Positions 44,931 through 56,017 of a stretch of 64,000 bases of DNA are shown one piece after another. Source of the stretch: Taenia hydatigena. Lineage: Eukaryota > Platyhelminthes > Cestoda > Cyclophyllidea > Taeniidae. The DNA lies in the NCBI GenBank assembly GCA_036345935.2, contig JADWOT020000003.1, forward strand, positions 19,548,509-19,612,508, read 5' to 3'. A program made the translations under genes and the position numbers. The notes below the pieces were generated by a model. That model saw only the letters and a list, made by a program, of their open reading frames with translations, was not told where the DNA came from and ran no database searches. The number at the start of each line of letters is the position of its first letter. Position 1 is the first letter of the stretch.

Positions 44931-47321
44931 ATGGCTGGCAATGATCTCGCTGATGCCTACTATAGTATACCTCGCATTACCAGATACTGGTTAACGGCTA
45001 CAATTGTCTTTTCTTTGATCGGGAGGTTTGGATTAATCAGCGCCTATTCCCTCATTCTGATATGGAGCAAGTTTTTTTACGAACTTCAGGTTCGGTTCGG
45101 GTCGCGTTTCATAAATTTTAGCTTTGGCGTCCCATAACTGCACTCTTCTTCTATCCCATTACACCTCAAACGGGCTTCCACTTTCTCATTAATTTATACT
45201 TTTTGTATTCATATTCGACGCGCTTGGAAACAAGTAAGGCGGCTCTGTGGTGTATTTTTCTTAGGCACGTTCAGTGGAAGACCTGCGGACTATGTGTTCA
45301 TGTTGCTTGTTAACTGGATAACGCTAACAGTATCCTTTTTATTCCATTCGTACCATGCTAGTTGCTTGATCCCTCAATGTAGGTAGGGTGGTTGTTTTAC
45401 TGGACTTTTTTGTTACAGATTAATAGGATTGTCTTCCGTTAAGTCTTTATGAACTTGATGTGGATAAAGCTGACGCTATTGTTTATTTATCATACTAACT
45501 GATGGTTGTAAATACCGGTAATTTGATTTCTGAGGACTGAAGTAACCTGTTCTAACGGTTGTTTTAGTTTGAGATACTGTTTTATGTCGATTTCCAGAAT
45601 TATTTCGCTGCTCATCTGGTAATTTTCCTTGATCGGCTGTTTAGCTGGTCGGTTTCCTTCTCAATGTTTACGTGAGTTTTTTCTCTACTCGTCTTTTTTA
45701 TTTTATTGACACTGACTTCTCGCGGCATTATATGCAGCTTAATTTCTTGTTCTAATGTGTGCGTTAATCTTCACAGGTTTCTCATGCTTATTACCAGAAA
45801 TCTTTCCAAATCATTCTTATAGATGTGGCGATTTTCAGGTCCAAAATTTTGCTACTTTCTTGCTTTATTTCATCTAGCTTCTCTTCGAACCCATGGTTCT
45901 TAGCGTCATCTATGTTTGGAGTCAGTTGAACAGGGATTTAATCGTCCAGTTTTGGTTTGGAACTAGCTTCAAGGCCGTATATTTCCCCTGGGTTCTCGTT
46001 GTCTTTAATCTCATTATTCGGGGAAGGTATTTTTTCTTTGTTTCGTTGCTTACGATTGCTCACTGCCGATGGTTTTCAAGGTCTAGAATGTTTCCTCCAT
46101 TTTAAATTGCGCATAGTACGGCTTGGTCTGTATTTCCTAATGCATTTTTATTACGCTGCTGAAGATTATTTAAGTAAAAACTGTTTTTCCTTCAAATATA
46201 TGTCTTGGCAATAAATACCGTAGACTCAAGTATATCAAGTACCTGGATGCAATTAAACTGTATAATTACTGCAGATTTGAAATCTAACCGATGCCATCTT
46301 GGAAGTTGTTTTGTTCTGCATTCACTGGCAAGCACTTTGTCAATCGCACATGACCTTTTGCCATTTGTGTAGGCATAATCGTGGACATATTTACTGTTGA
46401 CTTCTGCAGTGTTTTCTGTTCCTTCACCTCCATAGCGCTACCATGGAAATGATGGGGATATTTGTTGGGCATGTCTACTACTTCTTCTCACATCAGTATC
46501 CTCTCGAGTACGGTGGGGCCCAACTCTTGAAAACCCCCGATTTCCTGTAAGCTCCGTAGTCCCTGACCTTTGGTGTGGTGGTTCTTGTTCTTTGCTGAAA
46601 TGATCACAGTAGTGGATTTTTGCCTCTTAGCGCGATCCAATTATACTAGGATGTCTTCTTTTCATTTGCACCATTGTTATTTGTCTTACTAATAAGTTTC
46701 AATCATTTACGGGGTGTACACACGAACATTTCTTTGATAGGTGATTAATCACCACACGTGAATGTCTTTACTGCAGCCGTACTCGTTTGCAGCCTCTTAT
46801 GCAAATTGGCCACGCTTAGTATTCATCCGTCCTGCGTCTAATCTGCAAGTAAATGCACAATAACGTCAACTGCTAGGTTACATCGTTCCATCATTTCATG
46901 CCATAAGATAGGATTTTAAGAATATGCAACCCGAATTCGACTAGACATCTAAGTGAGAGATTTGAAGCTAAAAGGTATGCTAACTAGGTGGAGATGTATT
47001 TCGAGTTCCATGTAGTCTGTGCTAATGGAAGAATGGAATATCCAGTGACATTTTTGTGCAAGTATCTTCTTCAACAAATGGTATTAGGCATATTTACTTT
47101 AACTAATCGGTGCTTAAGCTTTGGCTGTATCCGCAACAGATGTTCGTTACCTCCTAGCAAATAGTCCTTTTCTCTTTCCGTCGCTACCTCTCAGATACCG
47201 TCTGTTTCCGGTGGAGAGAAACCTCGGTTCTGGTTTCGGTATTCCTCCGCCCCGCATGCGAGGAAGCGATGACACCTCCAGTCGCGGCTTTCCTGGACGC
47301 GGTCGCACTCTTAACGAATGA
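44931..47321 (+). CDS. DERL1: Derlin-1, ER-associated degradation channel subunit
   Basis: Derlins are rhomboid-like pseudoproteases of the ER membrane that help move misfolded proteins to the cytosol for the proteasome. Seven exons join in phase: 44931-45089, 45122-45233, 45265-45329, 45598-45618, 45878-46026, 46436-46546 and 47195-47321. They give 247 aa, against 251 in human. Matches include SIPRITRYWLTATIV at the N-terminus, the WR motif in LWRPITALFFYPITPQTGFH, NLYFLYSYSTRLE, GRPADYVFMLL, VLSVIYVWSQLNRD and FKAVYFPWVL. The GxxxG-type GIFVGHVYYF and a C-terminal RLFPVERNLGSGFGIPPP tail are also present. Introns 1 and 2 are only 32 and 31 nt. Exon 4 is a 21-nt microexon (peptide NYFAAHL) placed by phase and position; it leaves the segment about two residues shorter than in human. 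The tail ends RTLNE. Confidence 0.92.
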
Positions 47322-50300
47322 CTTATCCCTTCCCTTCCCCTCTCCCTCACCACTCAAAACACGTGCATCCCGATGGGACTTCAAGCTGCTCGACCGCCTC
47401 TACTTTTTGGCGCTTCTCGCAAATCTGTGTCCCCTCCCCTTCTATTTGTAGATAAGGTTTATTCTGTTGCCCCAAGGTGTTCATGTCTGAGAGTTGCATC
47501 CGCTTTTGGGATTTCAATTTGGTATTTTTATTGCTTCGGCATTTGATGTGAATTGCACGAAATCAATCTTCCGTTCTGAAATCTCAATACAGCTACGAAT
47601 ATCAGGTCATCCTGTCTCAGAATTTGCGTTGCATACAGTAATTTGGCTAATAAATGTGGGCGGATGTTTGTGGTAGTTTCAGTAGATGATAGCATGAGGT
47701 GGGACTTTTATCCCTCGATTAGGTTGTGAACTATTTTGCCTTTGGCTGTAGGGGTAAGAACAGGTTTGAAGGTGGGATGAGTGAAGAAGAGTCTCCGGAT
47801 TGGTTTGAGGCCGTTCTACTATCTTTTCTTTCACAAATAAGTCGAGATTAGCCTGTCGTTGCCATTTGATTAAGGTGGGTGAACTTGCCGTTGCTTTAAC
47901 TAGGCAGCGAAAAAGAGATGTCTTGCTTGAGAAACTGCTCCCTAAATCTAGGCTGATTTTCAGGTGAAACGGTCATCTCGCCTTTGGGTAGAGCAGTGCT
48001 CTTGAGCTTTCACACGAAGTCGGATTTGTCCGCGATTTCAAGTGGTGTTACATCTGGAAGAGCTTTTGCTTTGCGCATTTGCAATTGTTTACTCAAGGTG
48101 GTCTAAAATATGGGGCTTGGATAGGGGTTCTTGCTCTGTGGTATGATGTGAAACTGCAAGTCATCTCTGAAGGCGATAAAGTGCACAAAGGCGGAAGAAG
48201 GGTCATTACTGGCCTACAGCAGAACTGAGAGGCTATGTGCATGAAACCAGAGCACTACGGGAACTCTAGAATTTGTGCATTCGACTTTGATGCGATTTTG
48301 TAGGTTCATTTTCTTAGCCAGAGTTGAATTCGAAGCCAAGTTGTTTCATAAAAAGTCCAAGTGTGAAAGGCAATTGGTAGTCCACTTCCTATCGGCTTCT
48401 GTTGGAGTCGTTGATGATCTAAACGGAGGAAATTTCTTCGGTAGTCTAGTCAAGTGGCTGACTTTAAAATGCGCCGCAAATCTCCCTCCTAATGCGTAAA
48501 ACATTTCTCCGTTCAGGCCGCAAGCGGTCCTCCTCCACAGCTGTTGGTAAGGCGTCTCCAAGTACTGGTGCCTAACATAGACCTTTGAACGATTTCATTA
48601 AATCTGACTGGCACAGCATTATGACCTGGAATAGGATTCAATGGCTGAGGTCATTCGTAGTGGTGTTCATTAGATTAGGTTTTCTATAGGTCAAGATGTG
48701 CTTCTTAACCGCTCGCTACGAGGGCCTTTGAAGCCTCCCTTATTCATAAATCAGATACAAGACTATGGCAGCTTTCTTCTTGGGCTGTCAGACGCTCGAT
48801 TGTAAATGCAGCTCCGTGGAGAGTGAGCTGTGCCATCAATCTGTCTAGCATCGCTTGCAACGTATATTAGTCACATTTGCACATCGTATCACTACCTAGT
48901 TCCTCCATTTACGTCCCAAGAGGCTTTAAGTAAATCATCCGTCTTACTCGTACGCATAACTGTGTTCGGGGTAATGGACTAGACTTCACTCAATTGCTTT
49001 TTTTCCACTCACTAGCTTATTGCCAGAAGCCTTTGATAAGGCAGTGTGGAGTTGGCAACTGAAATTTTATTTACGTTTTGTGCTGATCTCGCGATGGCCT
49101 TGTTGAAGGTCAAACTCTGTCTTCCCTTGGGCTATCGGAAGCATTTCTTTCACTGCCTTTGGGAGATATGCAAATTCGTTGAACTTTTTGCACGCGATCT
49201 TGTGTAACGCCTTTTTTGCTCCAAAAACTGGATGTTTGCTTTGGAACCAAGAATTGCCTTCTTTTCAGACCCATTGCATTCAGGTGAAACGGAGCCTTTG
49301 TTGCCTGGAGACATGTATAACTCTTAAAGAATAGCATAGATTTGCTCGAGAAGCAATTTTGATACTGCTTCTACGGCTTCTGCTTTGATGGTATTCGTAG
49401 TTCTAGTAAAATTCCAATGTTAAAAGTTTGGAAAACCTTTGATGCTACCACCCATCGCTTCTGCCAGGTACTGTTGTTGTGATCTTACCCCTGCGTGAAT
49501 GCAAATGAGCACCCAGAAAGTACTCTTCTAATCAGCCCTCCAAATTAATCTCTTTGCGATGGCGAACTGCGCAAACCGCTTCCACTAATCCGCCTCCTAT
49601 CAAAGCGGTCGGTAGTACTAAAGTACAGAAAAGCCGTCCCATTCAACTTATCTATGCATTTGCCACTTCATGATTAAGGTTAATAATTCATAAGCTGTCC
49701 AATTAAACTGCCTCAGGCCAGCGACAACTCAGCTCCTCCATCCGATTGACGCAAATCCATTTCCTGTAGAGGTAAATAATGAAGATGTGGATGTGGATGC
49801 GCGCAACCCAAATTGCCAAGTCAACCAATGGGCGCCACGCCTTGAAGATAAGATCACCGAAGCGTTGGCGTCGCCACTCAAAATTATTGTGACTAGCATT
49901 GCAATATGTTGCTCTTCTGATGAGCTAAAGCCTAATTTTTCTTGTATTTTGTGAGCAGAAGCAGCCATTGTGGCTATTTTCCCTCCTTTCAACTGAAACC
50001 CACGTCCACTGTGCGAGGGCAGACACACTACCGAAACGTTTGGTGCTGCACAAATACATACGCAAAGACATGCCATCGTCTCCACCTTGCTATCAATAGC
50101 CAAGTAATTGCAGCAACTGTGGTGCTAAACAAATTTCAAATAACGACACTTGTCCAGCCTTCTACCTAGGTGCTTGAAACCGAAAATGCGAGTCGCCTTG
50201 CACCGGGACACTACACAATCCCCATGTTTATTTCGTCTGGCAAATGCTGAGTGCTGGACGGAATTTTTATGCTTAGAGTCTTACAAAAGTTTACTTACGC

Positions 50301-53194
50301 CACCTCTAGTTTGCCACCGAATCCATTTAAAACTGATTTCTTAAACAAAGGTGTGTCACGACCTTCTAGATTCATCAACACTGTCAACAATTTGGCGGAT
50401 AAAGGGAATTAAATTTGACAACAAAACTAATGCTTCTGCTAAATAATTAATAAGATACAACACCTATTCGAAACACGGTTCTTTGTGATCTGAAAAGAGG
50501 GTATGAACACTAAACGTTATTCTGTTGAGTCCGGAACCACCCGGTCTCCATGCCAGCGCCTGAATCCTTTGTTTCATGGCCTGGCTTGCTCAACTATCTT
50601 GCGACCACATAAGTTTGCTTGATTTTTGGTAGCATTTTGGTAGCTTGCAGGGAGGGGGTAAACCCATTGGACTACATATCAAAATGCGGCATGAAGTGTA
50701 GGCGTGTGCCAGTCCAAGGATGAACATTCTTGAGCTCTGTGTACCACGTTGCAAGTCATTTCAACCCTCGTGTAATGAAATGCAGGCTAATACCTACAAA
50801 CTTGACTCGCCTTCTTCTCCTTTAAGAATGTAAACTCCAGTTTTAAATTATAGCCGCATCCCATCAGACTTCTCATGGACCACTTGCAGAATGTGTGGTA
50901 GCAGAGAAATCAGGCAAGTATACGATTGTTACCATTGTTGATGGTGGTGGTCATAATGGCAATAATAGCAACAGTCACAGCAACAACAACAGGAGGAGGG
51001 GGAGCAACCATTCGAAGTGGAAATTAAGTTCGGGCCAAAATGAACTAGAATTTTGAGTCTCACGTGTCAATAACATCGGCTGTCATCTTGTAATTGGGCG
51101 ATGAGATCACCCAACTATGCTTACATCAACTGAAGGTGTGGTTCACTGCCAGTTCAATTTTTCACGCCACATTTCTTGCTAAAGACCAACCATCAGAAAA
51201 GTGTGGGAGGTATCGTCTCACCACGATTTAGCTCGAATGTGTAGCAGAAGAACCTACTGTTCCTCAGAGAGCCCGGTAAGACGGGTCAAATGGCTGAAGT
51301 AGGATCTCGTTCTAAAGTGACAACGCAAAACCTCATGCACCATATCACTGCAAAGCCCTCCCTAAGAGAATATCCACACTTTTGGGAGGAAGAGAGTTGA
51401 TACCTCATCTCCATCCTTCCTTTTCTAACTACTCTCATACTTCTCCCAGCTCCAAGCGATAATCGCCACTCGCATTTAGAAGAAGCGGAGGTGGTTACAG
51501 CTACCTATTTTGCCACCAGAGACAAAACCATTTATTGAAGTGAAATTTGCAAGCTCGTGTGCATTTGAGAGAGGAGCGTAGGGCGTAGTGGTGAATACCT
51601 CACTGACTGGAGGATGCTAAGAAACTACTTATCGTTATGTGGCCCTCAAGGTTCATCTCTGTTCGCAGTGGGAAGTTCTTTTGACTACGCAAAAGAAAGA
51701 GAACTTGAAAGTTGAAGCAAAGCTAAAAAATTGTTCCAACTTCTGCCTCATATTTTTGGAAAAGGTTTGTGATTTCCTCCTTTTTTCCTTCGAAGAGACT
51801 AAAACACCAACTTGTGTGAGCATTCAGATGATGTGGATCGCTTTGACAGAGCAATTGGTTAAAAAAAGTGACCGATTCATGGTAGAACATGGAGCTTGCT
51901 CACATCATCCCAGTCTGTTTATTTCGAGGATAGGTGTTTTCGAAAGTCAAGTGATAATTGCTTGCAATAGCAAACCCTCCATCCTGAGATTTTAGTTTAT
52001 GGTTGACAAAAAAGTAGCTTTAAACAAATTGCCTTTAATCTGCAAAAGGACGCATGGAATTCCGCCTGAATACGTCCTTCGGAAACCGATGCCTCCGGGG
52101 AAGGATGTTTTTTGAAGAAGAAGTTTCGCAAGCAAAAAAGCAGTTTATTACACTCTTCTTCCTGTCTCAAGCTCTGCTGATCCAAATTGGTCGCTTTCTG
52201 CTGCTGTTTTGAACAAATGCATCTCATCCCCATTTCTAAGGCCAGTTGCCCTCCCGACGAGGCGGACCCGTCAAGGTCGAGTCGTAACTCTCCTAACAGA
52301 AAATTGTTTTTCACCAACCAAATTTAATAGGCATTTAGTTTTGCTCACCCGGGAGGCGTAAATAGTTTGCCATTACGGTGATGGATGAAATGAGAAATAA
52401 TTTGTGTGCAACTGTTTAGTCCCTTGTGCGAGCTTAAACTACCGAGCGTGGCGTCCACCGGTCGCGCAGAGCGCCCAGACAGCAAAATAAATGTCACCAC
52501 AATCTTATCATTGAGGGTCACACTATTTCTTACCTAGTTTTTTTATCCATCAACCTATGGAAGAGCGTGACAGCCATGCCTTTCATGGTGTGGTTGACAG
52601 GGCTGAAAACCCTCTCAACACTGAGAACTCGTAAACAAACGGTTATAATAAAGTGGAAGTGTTTCATCCACCTGGTTTGATTACCTGTATTGCGTGTAGT
52701 AGTAGTATTGTCAGGCGAATAGCAGTGAACCCCATTAATTTGCTCATCCAGCCATGCTCCTGTCCACAGCCCAATTCTTCCTCCTTACGAGAGACGTGAG
52801 AGCAATCTAAACTGTAGAGGGACGTAGGAGTCGTTTTACAGTCGCAAGGCAGGCCGAGTCTCCTCGCGTGGGAGAGCAACCGTCGATTGGTCTGGCCACC
52901 CTGCCACGTAGCCCCTCTGGTGTGGCTTATCACCAGTCGCATCGAAATCGTAACATGCCAATCCCCCACCGCCAACGATTTAAAGAAGAAAGTTAACGTT
53001 CGCTGCGCAAGCCATAAAAAATCAAGCTTTGTTTACTTCAGTCTCATGCTTCAAAGGCGTAGCCGTTGTTTCGAAAGGTTGTTTCGCAATGACAAATTTT
53101 ATGAACACTTGACTTTTGGCCTTTTGTGTAATAAGGTAATGGATTGGTGTTGCCTCTCCACGATTTTATGCTGAGTTGCAGTGGTTCCTCAATT

Positions 53195-53815
53195 AAGACG
53201 AAAGGCGACATAATGCTCGGCTAGAAGAGAGATTACAGACGAACAGTAGACCTTGGTCAATCTCCGGCGTACCCATGACAATCATCGAATTCGCGTATAA
53301 CTGGGCGAAGGTTTGCCTCTGTTCCTCCTTGTCACCTTGTTTTCACATTGTTGCCGCAGAATCATGTCTATCCGGATGATGTGCAGTCGGTAGAGAGGTG
53401 GAGGAAGTATCGCGTGTTCACTTCATCGACATCTTCAAACAGGTGTCGTGGAGAGTTCCATAACAAACTTTATCAGATGGTTTGCAGTGAGAGTAGCTTC
53501 AACTGTTAATAGCTCTTCAGGGTACTACGAAACTAAGGTGATTATTGAAGGTAGGTGCCAATTTTCAACCCCTCTATCAGGGATTAGGGTCCGCTGCATA
53601 TGCACTTCTTCCGCTTCGTTGAGCTTTATCACTCATTAGCAGAAATTTGAGTAGTTGGCCTTTAACAGGGGATTTGCCTACTGCTGCCATCAATGCAGTG
53701 CCTCGAGACTTCTTTGACGACGAAAGGCGACATAATGCTCGGTCAGAATATGTTCTGCCGATGCGCAAGGCTACTGGCATGAGTCGGAGACCAGGCCGGC
53801 TGCTGAACAAACAAT
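53195..53815 (+). repeat. Dispersed repeat family A, tandem-order copy
   Basis: W (gacgaaaggcgacataatgctcgg) occurs at 53199 and again at 53716. Between them lie a catcgaattcgcgtataactggg segment (53285) and Z (agagaggtggaggaagtatcg at 53392; gagagtagcttcaactgtt at 53487). X (aaggctactggcatgag) follows at 53767. The W-to-W distance is about 517 bp, shorter than at 37740, consistent with loss of part of X and Y. Confidence 0.6.
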
Positions 53816-54593
53816 TAAAGTAATACAAAAAGTGGTAATGATGTTAGTTATTCGAAATGCTGCATTAATGACTCACGGCCTGAAAAGTAATTTGCATCAT
53901 AGTGTGATGCGGCCCTTTACGGGAAAACAGTCGGTTGTGAGTATTCGAGTGCGTGACGCGAAGCCTCGCCCCAACACCCCGCCTAACGAGTGGAGTTAGT
54001 GCTGTCGTTTCCTCGCGAATGCATGACGGCAGGTAAAAATTCAACCGAAATTTAATTAAACGCCGCTGTTTTAATGCTACCAAGGCGACAGTCCTCTGAA
54101 AGTACGTTTGCCTCATGTGTCACCAATCAATTGCCTTCCCTCAGCAGACTGTCCTAAATTGCTGACAAGGCTCGGGACCGAGTTAAAAATGGGTGGAGCA
54201 GGCGTAATGGTGTCCCAGAAAAAAAACGGGGTAATAAATGGCCTCTTAACGCTCTTCTGAAAGTTGAACCTGGCCATCATAGTCCAGCGCTGAAGATATA
54301 GTTAGGCTTTTAATGGTTCCATGTTGAAAAGTTGACTTTTACTCAAAACGTTGCATCATTGGGGCCGAAGGTTGACCCAAAAACCAGCTTTTGTAAATAA
54401 AAGGTTAGAGCAGTTACGGATCCAGTAGGCGTCGAAACAGATTTCCAGGACGTCCAAAATAAGTTGTTTTAAGGGGTTGGTGTTAAAAGCTGTTTCTGTA
54501 CCTTTTAGCAGAATGCAACGCCAACTGGCATGCGATACGCCGACATAAGCACGACCCAATGGGGTCACTGCTGAAATAGGTGATAACGCGTTG

Positions 54594-54620
54594 ACGCGTG
54601 CGTACGCACACACGTACGCA
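54594..54620. repeat. Alternating purine-pyrimidine tract
   Basis: Twenty-seven consecutive bases alternate purine and pyrimidine, rich in CG, CA and TA steps (cgcgtgcgtacgcacacac). Such tracts can adopt left-handed DNA under supercoiling. It lies about 315 bp upstream of the beta-subunit start codon. Confidence 0.75.
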
Positions 54621-54934
54621 CCACACACAAAACAGGAGGCGCACGTGCGCACCGATCGATAATGCCTGTACGATATAGACCAACACACCAACGTCAGAGG
54701 CATAACTCTACGCGTGCTGCATGAAAACGCGCAGCTTTAATTGGTGCAGACATCATTGCAGACAACTGATTGGTTGAATGGCCAGTCGTCCTTCGCGCAG
54801 GATTGGCAACTGTAGGTGCATGCCAAAATGCGTTGGGGCTGCGCGGCATTGAGAAGCAGCTGACTTTCCTGTGAAATGCGTTCATTTCATAAAGCAAAGT
54901 ATCAATAAGTTTGTTAATAAATTTGTGCATTACA

Positions 54935-56017
54935 ATGGCCGGGGTTCCGGGATGTTCCCTTCCAACTTCTACTGAGGATCTTAGTCCTGAGGAGGTGGCT
55001 CTACAAAATGAAATTGCCTCATTAAAGGCCCAGTTGGAGGCTGCACGAAAAGAGGTCGCAGATACAGATTTTTATACAATGACGAAGGAGGTTGTTGAAT
55101 TGGGTCGATTGAAATTCAAATTTCGCAAGACACTTCGAGGCCATATAGCAAAAGTGGCCTCAGTCAGATGGGCTTCTGATAGCCAGCTAATCCTATCCGC
55201 GGGGCAGGATGGAAAACTCATTGTTTGGGATGGGCATACCGCCAACAAAGTGCGGATGATTCCTCTCAAAACCGCCTGGGTGTTGGGATGTGCCATCTCA
55301 CCCAGTATGCATCAAGTTGTGAGTGGCGGTCTGGATAACCTCATTGCTGTTTTCAGCTTAAATTCGCCCGAGGGTACGCCTGCACAACTCGTTCAGGAAC
55401 TCGCTGGTCACGGTGGATATATTTCCAGCTTGGACTATATTGATGAAACGAAATTGCTGAGCGCATCTGGTGACAAAACTCTTGGACTATGGGACATGGA
55501 GAAAGGCGAACTAGTCTCTACATTCACCGGACACACAAACGACGTGAATAGTGTACGAGTATGTCGTACAAACAAAAATCTCGCCGTGTCCGTTTCTTCC
55601 GACTACACTTGTCGTACATGGGACATCAGGAGCGCAAAATGCACTCAACTCTTTGAGGGTCATGAGCAGGATGTCAACGGAGTGGACATATTTCCCAGCG
55701 GACAGGCGTTTGCCACCTCATCAGACGACACCTCGTGTCGCTTGTGGGACATCCGCTCCGACCAGGCTGTTGCCGCTTATGTGGACGAGTTCATCCAATG
55801 TGGCAGCACTTGTGTGGCCCTCTCCCGTTCCGGCCGTGTTCTGATAGCCGGCTACGACGACTTCAATTGTCACGTGTGGGACGTACTCAGGGAAGAGCGG
55901 GTTGGCATCATGTCGGCACACGACGCGCGTGTCTCCTCTCTTGCCGTGAACGAGATAGGAAATGCAATCGTGACGGGCTCCTGGGATTCACTGTGCTATG
56001 TTTGGACAGCTAAATGA
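54935..56017 (+). CDS. Divergent heterotrimeric G-protein beta subunit, intronless
   Basis: Gbeta pairs with a gamma subunit and couples receptors to effectors at the inner plasma membrane. A single frame of 360 codons starts at ATG (MAGVPGCSLP). It is about 20 residues longer than Gbeta1 because of an N-terminal extension. Residues about 15-45 form the expected coiled coil (QNEIASLKAQLEAARKEV). Seven WD repeats follow from about residue 67: TLRGHIAKVASVRW, GQDGKLIVWD, VVSGGLDNL, SASGDKTLGLWDME, FTGHTNDVNSVRV, DYTCRTWDIRS, FEGHEQDVNGVDIFPSGQAF, SDDTSCRLWDIRSDQ, GYDDFNCHVWD and GSWDSLCYVW. The GYDDFNC block is typical of Gbeta1-4 rather than Gbeta5. Many positions usually invariant in Gbeta1 differ. 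The lack of introns suggests a retrocopy, although the frame is intact. Confidence 0.88.
   Translation: MAGVPGCSLPTSTEDLSPEEVALQNEIASLKAQLEAARKEVADTDFYTMTKEVVELGRLKFKFRKTLRGHIAKVASVRWASDSQLILSAGQDGKLIVWDGHTANKVRMIPLKTAWVLGCAISPSMHQVVSGGLDNLIAVFSLNSPEGTPAQLVQELAGHGGYISSLDYIDETKLLSASGDKTLGLWDMEKGELVSTFTGHTNDVNSVRVCRTNKNLAVSVSSDYTCRTWDIRSAKCTQLFEGHEQDVNGVDIFPSGQAFATSSDDTSCRLWDIRSDQAVAAYVDEFIQCGSTCVALSRSGRVLIAGYDDFNCHVWDVLREERVGIMSAHDARVSSLAVNEIGNAIVTGSWDSLCYVWTAK

Larger units (their letters stand above)
47322..54934. other. Gene-poor region with one family A repeat copy
   Basis: About 7.6 kb without a confident gene. A possible signal-peptide exon on the minus strand at 52685-52747 is described under findings. 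Imperfect GTT/AAC-type triplet repeats lie at about 50935-51005, family A sequence at 53195-53815 and an alternating purine-pyrimidine tract at 54594-54620. The remaining frames show no motifs. Confidence 0.45.

Noticed and set aside
49729..50103. Minus-strand frame of 124 codons
   Set aside because: No domain, and composition is consistent with chance. An overlapping plus-strand frame is equally open.
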